The notes under the pieces were generated by a model. The model was not told where the DNA came from and made no database searches. It worked only from the letters and a program-made list of their open reading frames with translations. DNA of 64,000 nucleotides from Laburnicola sp. R22_1 (taxonomy: Eukaryota; Ascomycota; Dothideomycetes; Pleosporales; Didymosphaeriaceae): contig JACONQ010000003.1 of assembly GCA_014281115.1 (NCBI GenBank), positions 4,154,001 to 4,218,000 on the forward strand, given 5' to 3'. This document shows, piece by piece, positions 55,701-64,000 of the stretch (positions are counted from its first letter, which is position 1; the number at the start of each line of letters is the position of its first letter). The translations under genes and the position numbers were made by a program.

Positions 55701-56877
55701 GAGTAACAACCTAAGTTGCGTTCTGGCTGTCTTGCTAGTGCATAACTGCTCCTGTTAAGTTTTAAGCATTTAATAGAGGGTGACTAGTGTCTATTAAGAA
55801 ATTATTCTTGTTGGCAGCAGCTGCCTTTTCACTAGCTTTCTTCTTAGCTCTAAATAGAGCTGCGCTTAAAGGGTTGCCTTTGCCTAGTTTCCTAACTCTG
55901 TTAAACTCGGCTAAGACAACTGGGTTGGGCCTCCATCTAGCGGGTTGGAGAGAAGGCACCACATAGGAGCACTGCTTAAACAAGTGCTGTTCCCCGCAGA
56001 TGCACGTAACTGTACATTTCTAGGTGTTGCTATTAGTGTTTAGACTAGGGCGTCCTAAAACAGTGTATGTTCTAAGTGCTAACGCTATAGGGTTTAAGGT
56101 GCGTTAGAACCGTTAATAGTTCTCCACTAGTGCAATAGGATCCATATATAGGGTTCTATTTATCTTAGCTCGCGTAATCTCCTAAATTTCGTGCGTGACA
56201 AAGGACTTATTAATTCCCCTAATTGCTTAAAGAAAGTCCTGCTGTGCTTAATAGTCCTAGACTTTAGGTAGTTTTAGTTTAATTATGTTGCGAAGGATAG
56301 TAATATAGCTCTTATACTAAGCATCTATCTTCTATTATTGTGGAACCTTCTTAATCTTGTCGTACTGCTCGAGTAACTCATACTTGCGTTTTGCTACTAA
56401 TATATAGAATATCTTCTTAAGTTATATAAGTTATTTGTAGGGAGTTTTAGCATTCTTAATAACTAGAATATGCCTGCTAGCGATTGTCCTTACAATCTCC
56501 CGTGCTAGGTTGTTAAGAGCGTTCTCCTTCTTCTGCTAGGCTGCCAGCTTTATTGCGTAGAACCCATGCCAGAAGGTGTAGTCCTCTTGTTTAGATTTCG
56601 TGAGTTTGTCTAGTTTAATATTATTATTGCCCTAGACAATGCTTAAAGCTTTGTTAGGTGTGTTGTCCTTTTTAAATAAGCGTAGTAGTCGCTCCTTAGG
56701 TTTCTTATTATAGATTTTCTTAACAGTATCTACTATTAAATCTGGGTTATAATAGTTTCAGATCTTGTATGCCTTAGCGGTCCTCTTTTGTAGAAAGATC
56801 CACTTTAACTAATCGCTTAGCTTGTTAAGGATAATTGTCTTCTTAATAATTAGCTTGTCCTCTTTATTGCTTATCGT
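52762..56877 (-). pseudogene. B3 polyprotein, Gag to reverse transcriptase (RIP-damaged)
   Basis: On the minus strand from about 56877 downwards: Gag, knuckle (CICGEQHLFKQC, 55965-56005, intact here), protease, integrase, reverse transcriptase. An open piece at 55762-55983 covers the knuckle and following Lys-rich region. Other parts carry many stops. Together with 46903-47490 the frame is about three bases shorter than in B1 and B4. The first codon aligned to the start of B1 reads ACG. Confidence 0.88.
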
Positions 56878-56983
56878 GGCAAACTAGAGCTCGTTAAGTT
56901 AATCTCTATTGTAGAAAGCGCGTGTGTAGTAAGTAGGTAGAGTGTAAACTGTAGTCGAATTAAGCGTAGGCCGGGCTTATAAC

Positions 56984-57135
56984 TGTAAGGGATAAGTAGG
57001 GTAGCAATTAGGAATAAGAGACTGAGTTAATTGTAACAAGCTAAATAGAGAAACTACTTAAGTAGCAGAATCGTAATTAGCAACTAGTCTACATCAGGTT
57101 GGTTATATTATGTGATATTGTACTCCACACTAACA
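56984..57135 (-). repeat. 5' LTR of B3
   Basis: Reverse complement of the family-B LTR, 152 bp, followed by TAAGG. Confidence 0.94.
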
Positions 57136-57616
57136 TAAGGGCAGTGAAGCTCTCCACGCCTACACTGCAGGGCCTCCTCCAAAATATACTCCCAAACATG
57201 CTCGAGGAATATAGACTGAGTTTCTATCTAGGTATAAACCCTATATTACATGCAGTATAGACAGCATCCTGCTGCTGCTAGCAAGCTATTAAAGGTAACA
57301 GGACCATACACTATATTTAGATTCTAAGTATAATACATTATATGCATACGCCAATTAAGTTCGCTAGTACCCTAGAAGCCACATTCGAAGCAGAATTTAG
57401 CACATACTAGTAGTGTTATTATAGTATATAGTTAATAATAGAACTCTAGATGAGAGTGTAAGTCAGTAGGGCTTAGATTACTATTCTGCATAAGTACTAT
57501 CTATAGGACGTTTCATAGGGTGTTATGTTAAATGCTGTCGAATTTACGTGCGAGTCAAGGTGCGTCGCAATAGATCTCGCCAAATTAGATCTTTCGTATA
57601 ATATAGCATCGCATAA
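57136..57616. other. AT-rich unique DNA, no gene seen
   Basis: It begins with the TAAGG duplication. No open frame or repeat family is recognisable; short GC-richer stretches (about 57141-57210, 57540-57570) lack coding structure. Confidence 0.5.
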
Positions 57617-57798
57617 TGTAGCCACGTGACTGACGTCAGAGGTGGTGTATATGGAAGGCACCACTTAGGTGCACGGACTACAGAGTCAACAGACTCTCGC
57701 CCGCTCTCTCTCTCCTTCTCTTCAGACTCCTCACTCCACACACTTTTCTTCTGCAGATAGCAATACAGCTTGTCGTCCTCATTGCCTGCCCGCCCACA
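57617..57798 (+). repeat. Solo LTR of the copia D family
   Basis: 182 bp from TGTAGCCACGTGACTGACG to GCCCGCCCACA, diverged from the D LTRs by substitutions and small indels, yet with no obvious RIP bias. The flanks CATAA and AATTC do not match, so the target duplication has decayed or one side was rearranged. Confidence 0.85.
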
Positions 57799-59096
57799 AA
57801 TTCCCTATCCCGACAGTTTGGGTTGATGCGAGCTAAGTGGCTGTAATTCATGAAGCACTAATCATGCAAGCTAAGCTGTTACCTTATTTTAAATATTTTC
57901 TGTTCTAGTGTGTCTATTTGTATTAAATAAAAGGGCAGTATATATATAATTACTCCTATATAATTATACTTACTATATATGTAAAGTTATACGTTTTTAG
58001 TACTTCTACTACTTAAAGTAGGATTCTTAACTTTCTTAAGTCTATACTAGAGGTAAGCAGAGTAAAGAATAGAACACTAGTCTTTTTACGCTATTGTACT
58101 AACAGTGTAGTATAACTATATAGAAGAATAATTATAAAAGGTTATACTATAATATATATTATTATAGTATAGCTTTATATAAAGTTAAATAGATATTATA
58201 ATAGCTTATAGTTCTATAATCTATAAATCTTTATAATGCTTCTATTATCGTGCTGCGTATTACTAGAATCTAACGCTATCTAAAAAGACTACTATAAAGC
58301 ACGTGCTTAAAAAATTCCTAGACAGTTTACCTTCTAGTCTTATATACTATAATAATAACTATAAAATAAAGACTATATTCTTTTTTATAACTATCTACCT
58401 TAGTTATAGTTTTTATCTTAGAGTATACTAATATACGTATGTCTAGATAAGGCATAGCTTATAATATTTAAGCTAATTTACTCGTACATAGTAACACTTT
58501 ATCTACTTTTTAATATTCTAGAGCCTAAACTAGTAGGTAAGAAGGGCTAAGTTTATTCTACGTCTCTAGGATTTAACTATATATAGTATTTACTTACTAG
58601 TATAAGATCTATTATAATATATAGCTAGATAGATAGTATTTCTAGTAAATTATAAAGATATATAAGAAGTATAGCCTAATTATATAATTTAATCCTAATA
58701 AAATACATTTTAATAACTCTAATTTTATTAACACTTTATATTCTAGAGCTTTAGATAAAAAGACTAATAGGCTACTTATAGTAGGCAAGCGGAGTAAAAG
58801 TAAGTAATCTTTATACTAGACTATATACTATTCTTTACTAACTATAATATCGCGTAGCTTTAGATTTAATAATAGGTATATATAACTATAATCTATATTA
58901 GCGATAGCGTAGGGCCTTAAACTTTTTTTTTAGTTACTAGTGTTTAGAAATTAGAGTCTACTATCTAAAAATATATAAATAAAGTGTTAAGTTAAATAGA
59001 GTAGATAAGTATTACTAGTAAGCTAGTAAAAATAAATTTTATATTTAAGGTATATATAAGTGTCTGCACTCTCTTGTCTTCTAAGTCTACAAGAAC
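57799..59096. other. Very AT-rich, RIP-like DNA, unclassified
   Basis: Dominated by TATA, CTATA and TTATA strings; no frame longer than about 60 codons with any family likeness. It probably represents an old repeat mutated beyond recognition. Confidence 0.5.
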
Positions 59097-59276
59097 TGTT
59101 GTTAGATAGAACAAGCGCGTTAAGGTCGGATCTGCATAATCGTGCAGGGACCACCGTGCTTGGCGCACAAGGCGCGACATTAGAGCCAGCCGAACATAGG
59201 GGTGACACAACACAGAATACAGACACCAGATACCGAAGACAGAGACTAGTTTTTCCTTGCTACCTGTGAACCGACA
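59097..59276 (+). repeat. Solo LTR related to copia A
   Basis: It starts TGTTAGATAGAACAAGCG and ends GAACCGACA. Blocks GTGCAGGGACCACC, CTTGGCGCACAAG and GACACAACACAG correspond to the A LTR (549-723). At about 180 bp it is a diverged relative, not a RIP copy, because GC-rich sites are kept. The flanks AGAAC and ATAAG do not match. Confidence 0.75.
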
Positions 59277-60589
59277 ATAAGCAATACTATTATTTAATAT
59301 ATATTTAGAGACTGCTTTTACTTTTTTAATAATTCTAAATAGAGTAAGCTTTACTTTAAGACTATTAATATGTTTTTTATACTTAATTATCTTTTTAGCT
59401 ATTAGTCCTAATTAGGTATCTAGTCTAGTTAGCGCTAGACTAGATAATAAGAAACATTAGACTCTTATTAAAGAAAATATAGAAAAAGAAATTAGTATAT
59501 AAAATAACGCTACTTTAAAGTATATAAATACTAATAATAATAGTAGTAAATCTAAAAGGTCTATAAAATAAAAGCTTCTAATAATCTAAAGTAAGTTAAA
59601 AATACTATTTTTAGTAGAGTGTTAAGTAGTACCCTTTCTAATAAAGAAAAGACAAATTTTTAACTCGCGAGCGAAACCTAGCTAGTTATTTTTGCTAGCG
59701 AAGAAATAATAGGTAAAAGGGCACTAGATTAAATAAGTAGGTAACTAATATATAATATTAGTATATACCCTTAGCGCTACTATATTTAAGCTTCTTTCTA
59801 ATCTAGTAATACTTAAAAAAGTAAAAGCTAAACTTATAACTATAATTCTAGACCCCAATAAAATTATTTCCTTTACTTAACTAGACAGTCTTTTTATTTT
59901 AATACTATTATCTAAAAGACTATTTATTTATATATAGGGGTGATTAGTTAGTAATAGTATAAATTACTAAAACTACTAATTTATAAGAACTAGTAAAGAA
60001 GCGTAGAGTATATAATTTTACCTAATATTAGCTATAGTATAATACTTATAATACTACACTATAACCTATCTATGTTTAAAAATCTACGCGAGTTTTAGCC
60101 GTAATAATATATTAATAATCCTAAACTTTCTTATATATTTATAGGCTTTTTGCGTAGGCTACGTAGCTATATAGAATAAGTCTTATATACTATATTTCTT
60201 TTATAGTAATTTACTTAAATATATACTATAGTCTTAATCTTATACACTATAAAATAGCGGTTCTATTAGTAATATTACTTCTTAAATATAATCTATATTA
60301 TGGCTAAAAAGATTATACTCTTAAATTATATAATATAGTATATAGAAGGGATATTAATTATAATAGAAAGTATATTATTTCTACTTCTACTAAAGGGAGT
60401 AAGGGTTTATAGGTTTTAGTTTAGTATTAGAAGATACGTATCTTTCCTTTAGTAAAATATCTAGATATCTATATATAGTAATGCTATTACACTTATAGTT
60501 TCTATGCTATAAAAATATAGCTGTACCTTTTCTAGTTTTTAGCTTTAAGGTCACAGGTGAGGTGTACAGTGATAGCTGCCCTTGTCAGC
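59277..60589. other. Very AT-rich, RIP-like DNA, unclassified
   Basis: Same character as 57799-59096. No gene, no terminal repeat and no tRNA or rRNA signature found. The transition to balanced composition occurs near 60540. Confidence 0.5.
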
Positions 60590-61640
60590 TGTATCAAAAA
60601 TGAACAGTATCACACTAGCGACACCCACAAGAACGTGTCTTCTGCCTTGTCACAGAGCTGCTGCTGTATATCTGCTTATAATCCAGCATTATACTTCTGC
60701 ACAGTCGCCAGCCGCTGCACCTTGTACTCAACAAACGCCGCTACCGCTTTCGACACGTGGCTCGCCCTGACCTCAAGCCTCACCTTCACACCCAGTAAGT
60801 CGGGCTGCAGATACCACTCGATCTCTGGCATATTGCGGCTTGTCACTAGCCATTTAACTCGCAAACGTCGCCTAAGGCTGGCGTTAGTGATGATTTTTAG
60901 TAGCTCAGACAGCCCAGACAAGCACTCATTAAGCGCGTCCACAAGCAGGTACGTCGCTAGCAGAGATGCGTTGTTAAGGATGTCTGACAGTATTTCTCTT
61001 AGCGCATAGATAGCGTTCAGCCCTTTAAATAGCAGCCTGCCTGCGGCCTTAGACTGTTTATGTATATATCGCAAGAGATCTTCTCTTTATATAACAAGCA
61101 TATAAACAAGCCCTTAAAGAACCGAAAGCGCGTTATTAAGGGCCAAAATTGTACTCTAACAAAAGAAGAAGGACAACAAGGACTCCAGATCGTTAACTAG
61201 CCTGCTCTTCTTCGGCACGACCACATATAATAATTCAGGTCGCGATAATTCATCGATCGCACCCATCGTCATCATTGTCTTGCCTTTGCCCAGATCGCCC
61301 TTAATCCACAGCAGCCGCAACTCGTCCTGCGCTCTCCATCGCTGGAAGTTGCTATCCTCTAGTATCCAGGCATAGCAGTCTCTGAGCAGCGTGTCCTTAT
61401 CAGCTTTGATGCGCGCCCGGTCTTCGCGTGGGACCGTCACGCGCAGGTCGCGCAGGCACTGGTGGGGGTCCGGTTCGCCAGCGTCGCGAGGCTTGCTGGG
61501 TAAGTGCACGTCGCCGTAGACGTTGCCGTAGATGTTAGTCAAGTCACCGTCCGCTTAGTTTCTGGTATACACGGTGGTATAGGCGCCAGTAGGCCGCATC
61601 AGTGCAATCTGTGCGCCGTCGCCTAAGCTAACAGAGAAGC
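60590..61640 (-). pseudogene. NACHT-domain (NLR-type) protein fragment
   Basis: One minus-strand frame reads from about 61640 to 60590. It shows GDGAQIALMRPTGAY, then the pre-NACHT segment DCYAWILEDSNFQRW and the P-loop LLWIKGDLGKGKTMM (near 61290). A damaged LSFFFC-stop-STILALNNAL follows at 61140-61160, then the Walker B region YLLVDALNEC (Asp to Asn, near 60945), WLVTSRNMPEIEW and LCDKAEDTFLWVSLV. This is the layout of fungal NACHT NTPases of the NWD2/HET-E type, which act in non-self recognition and cell death. Stops occur at 61558, 61156, about 61120, about 61095 and 60676, all explicable as Gln or Arg losses. Any repeat domain (WD40, ankyrin or TPR) that followed is gone. Confidence 0.8.
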
Positions 61641-62158
61641 CAGCTCTTGTCTGTAATCGAGGTCGCGCAATGATTTACGCAGCTTCCATGTAACTTTTGT
61701 AAATGTCATCCCAGATGCCGCAACAAGACGCTTGCTGCTCTCTGCGCTGAAGTGACATTGGAAACTTCAGCTGGACAAGGCTGCTCCAGGTGGCGCTCGC
61801 AGCTCGCCTCGAGCCAAGACTTACCGTGCCCGTGCGTGCGGCGCCCGGAATTGATGTCGGTTCCATGCCCAGGCTTCGTTCCTGGAGAGGATGTTCGTGG
61901 GGAGCAAGACCGAGGCGCGCTATCTATCTTGGGCAGAGACGGTTCCTGTGGTTGGGACGGCATTACTTGTCGCGATGCCCTCGTCGGCATTGTGCACGAG
62001 CCTCATGGCCTAAGAGCAGTTTGTGATGGACCGCGCCTCTTCTCCGGGGCCGGACGAGCGCGGCGATTACGTCGCGGCGAAGTTTTCGGCGGAGTGCTGC
62101 GGAACACCTCATCAACCTGACCGAGTTCGTCCTCCTGGCCTTCCCCTTCACCATTACT
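61641..62158. other. GC-rich block between NLR relic and hAT element
   Basis: Several overlapping frames are open on both strands because of GC richness (for example 61752-62120 plus, 61706-61990 minus). None has a recognisable domain. It may contain the lost N-terminal part of the NLR gene or another host gene split by the hAT element, which begins at 62159. Confidence 0.4.
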
Positions 62159-64000
62159 CAGGGTTGTCAACAACCAAACATGCCTCAATATTTTGTTTGA
62201 ATTTTGTTTGAATTGACAACGTCAACCAAACAAAAAGCTGCTGCTGCAATTTTGATAGGTCAAACAAACAAAAGAGGCAATTGCAGTCAAAAAATTTGAA
62301 GTTTGTTTGAATCGCTTAGCATACTGTAATGATAAGGTCGTACACAAGAGGCCGCTCAAACCTGGCCAGAAGTCGCTGCGATGGGCGGAAGAAAACGGGG
62401 TCACATTAAGCCAAGATGCAACGCAGGAGCTGGGTAACTTCGACGTACAAGGCTTCAGGCAAGCTGCAGTGTTATGGCTCGTCAACAACAACAGGCCATT
62501 ACGCGAGTTTGAGACTGAGTCCTTCCGCGCGATGATCAGGTTCGCCAACCCAGAGGCAGAGGCGGCGCTATGGAGGTCTCACAACAGCGTTTCGAGGTTC
62601 GTGATGAGGCTTTACAGCTGGCTACAACCTCAAGTCAAGCGCGCCTTGTCTGAGGCCTCTAGCAAAATACACATAAGCTTTGACGGCTGGACTACTAAGG
62701 GGGAAGCGCGGCTTCTTTGCAATTTGTGCGCACTACGCTGACTCTCAAGGCAATATAGTTGACCTTCCCATCGCCTTGCCGCAGCTGGTTGGTGCGCACA
62801 CAGGCTCAGCGATCGCGGAAGCTGTCGTACGAATCCTACGCTACTTTGAGATTTCTAGCAGCAATTTGGGCTATTTCGTGCTTGACAACGCCTACAACAA
62901 CGATACTGCAGTTAATAAACTCGGCACAATGTACGGCTTTATCGCCAACGATCGACGCCTCCGCTGCGCTTGCCACATACTCAACCTCGTTAGGCAAACT
63001 ATTATGTTTGGCACTGACTCCGACGCCTTTGATAACGAGCCTGAACACTACAACGAAGAGGAGTTTTATATGAAGCAATGGCGGAAAGATGGTCCGCTTG
63101 GCGTGTTTCTTGATATTGTTAACTACATTAACACGCCAAAACAATGGGGTATATTTGAGGATTGTCAGAACAGCGAAGCAGTTGAGATGCCTGCTGGCGC
63201 TACAGCAAGACGCCGTGAGCCTTTCAAGCCTGGAGTTACGCGTTAGAACAGCTATCATGACTGCTTTAAGCGCGGTGTTGAGCTACAACACGCCATCAAC
63301 AGCTACTCCTCCTACCACATACAAGAGACTGAGCACGCTGACGAGCTTGCCAAAAGCAACAACACTAAGCCGCCTATTATGCCGCAGTGGATGCGATCAG
63401 GCGGGCTTGCAGCTGCAGACTGGGCGGTGATTACCGAGTACATTGAGGTGCTTGAGCCGCTGAAGTCCGCAACTAATCGCTTGCAAGGTCGCGGCAAAGC
63501 TGGCACTCACGGCGCGTTATACGAGGTTATCCCTGTGTTTGAGTCTCTTATTGCTGACCTAGATGCCCGCCTTAGACTGTTTGAAAGCGTCAATTACCTG
63601 CCAGACGAGGCGCCAGAAGATCACGTCGCTATCAACGTACGTGCTGCGCTCAAGAAGGCGAGCAAGTACCTTAATAAACTCCTCAAAATCCCCGTCTACT
63701 ACACTGCCACGGCACTCCACCCACGCTTCAAGAACTACTTTAAACGCTTCTAGCGTAAGAAGCCCGCACAGTTACAAGCTACGCACGCGAGCTTCGAGCA
63801 GCTTTGGGCTCGTTACAAGCCCGCCCTAGCGACAGCAACAACAATAACAACTGCGCCTAAACACGCGATAAGCAGCTTTAACAACGCGATCGATTCGGTA
63901 CTTGACAACAGCGACGAGATAATAGGGGTGGCGGATGAGTACGAGAGCTGGCTTAGAGAGCCAACATGGACATCAGAACAGTACAAAACTGGCTGTACAG
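62159..64000 (+). mobile_element. hAT transposon, left part (right end outside window)
   Basis: The left end is proposed at CAGGGTTGTCAACAACC (62159), since hAT elements commonly start CAGGG. The next 150 bp are packed with CAAACAAA and TTTGTTTGAAT motifs in both orientations, a typical subterminal binding-site cluster. A hAT transposase gene follows. The right end and the 8-bp target duplication cannot be seen here. Confidence 0.7.
62307..64000 (+). pseudogene. hAT family transposase, damaged, C-terminus outside window
   Basis: The readable frame starts around 62307 without a convincing ATG, and no BED zinc finger is visible. The segment KIHISFDGWTTKG (near 62665-62700) carries the first catalytic Asp region. 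A shift of frame in the following G-run joins it to GFFAICAHYADSQGNIVDLP. GYFVLDNAYNNDTAVNKL (near 62868-62920) and RRLRCACHILNLV (near 62953-62990) are classic hAT motifs, the second with the conserved C..H. Stops at 63244 (RWNSY reads R-stop-NSY) and 63751 fit TGG-to-TAG changes. The C-terminal hATC dimerisation domain (usually near the end, around a W...P..S...RIFS block) is beyond the window; 63940-64000 (YESWLREP) leads toward it. Confidence 0.85.

Larger units (their letters stand above)
46604..57135 (-). mobile_element. Copia retrotransposon B3 (minus strand), split by B4
   Basis: LTRs lie at 46604-46755 (3' in element sense) and 56984-57135 (5' in element sense), 152 bp each. Identical TAAGG duplications flank it (46599-46603, 57136-57140). 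B4 (47491-52756) interrupts it between reverse transcriptase and RNase H with a 5-bp duplication. The primer site appears reversed at 56969-56983 (GGCCGGGCTTATAAC). Without B4 it is about 5.26 kb like its sisters. Confidence 0.95.

Noticed and set aside
57799..59096. Ty3/gypsy relic on the minus strand
   Set aside because: A few residues resembled the ...ADALSRRPDY region in one frame, but the likeness was too weak and frame-dependent to support a call.
61752..62120. 122-codon plus-strand protein in the GC-rich block
   Set aside because: Overlapping frames are open on both strands because of GC content. No domain, no splice logic, no homology recognised.
1..64000. Starship-type giant element (tyrosine recombinase captain)
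   Set aside because: Looked for because of the NLR relic and accessory content. No captain-like gene or matching element edge is visible in this window.
1..64000. tRNA or rRNA genes
   Set aside because: No cloverleaf or rRNA core was noticed. The GGGCTCATAAC-like strings are copia primer sites, not tRNA genes.

Overview
The window reads as chromosomal DNA of a filamentous ascomycete (Pezizomycotina, possibly a dothideomycete; the class is inference). The signs are fungal genes with 55-80 bp introns (GTANGT donors, CTAAC-like branch sites), Ty1/copia, Tc1, pogo/Fot1 and hAT elements, and pervasive damage of the repeat-induced point mutation (RIP) type. In most transposon copies TGG, CAG, CAA and CGA codons have become stops, DDE and YVDD aspartates have become Asn, and whole stretches are AT-rich. 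The unique islands are little affected.

Layout. 1-18.1 kb: an old copia element (family A, 549-18089, target duplication ATTAG). Its interior was hit by a family-B copia (B2, duplication CAATA/TAATA), whose 5' LTR was then hit by a second family-B copy (B1, duplication ATATC). Its 3' LTR was hit by a pogo/Fot1 element (E, TA duplication). 18.5-21.4 kb: two truncated pogo copies, F2 inside F1, with a 169-bp solo LTR in F2. 21.4-29.25 kb: a Tc1 (DD34E) element, G, with 201-bp terminal inverted repeats. It carries two convergent genes, a transposase and an unrecognised 633-codon gene, and two pogo elements (H1, H2) sit back to back at one TA inside its transposase. 29.4-31.6 kb: another pogo element (I). 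31.6-36.7 kb: a GC-balanced island with a possible gene remnant, an F-box gene whose intron holds a (TTTCCC)n array, and a three-exon gene for a small secreted protein. 36.66-42.0 kb: a complete copia copy (D, duplication TGGAA). 42.0-45.6 kb: a second island, with another small secreted protein gene and a broken NRDE-2 homologue. 45.6-46.45 kb: a possible non-autonomous inverted-repeat element. 46.6-57.1 kb: copia B3 on the minus strand (duplication TAAGG), split by B4 on the plus strand (duplication TATTG/TATTA). 57.1-60.5 kb: gene-free AT-rich DNA with two solo LTRs. 60.6-61.6 kb: a broken NACHT (NLR-type) gene. 62.16 kb to the end: a hAT element running off the window.

The genes do not form a pathway. 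The organisation is that of a compartmentalised fungal genome, with small islands (F-box, two secreted-protein candidates, a dead silencing-factor gene, a dead NLR) in a sea of nested inactivated transposons. Two architectural points stand out. All five pogo-like groups share a 17-bp-phased duplicated motif in their termini although the motif sequences are unrelated. The Tc1 element G carries a second gene of its own that starts at the opposite inverted repeat.
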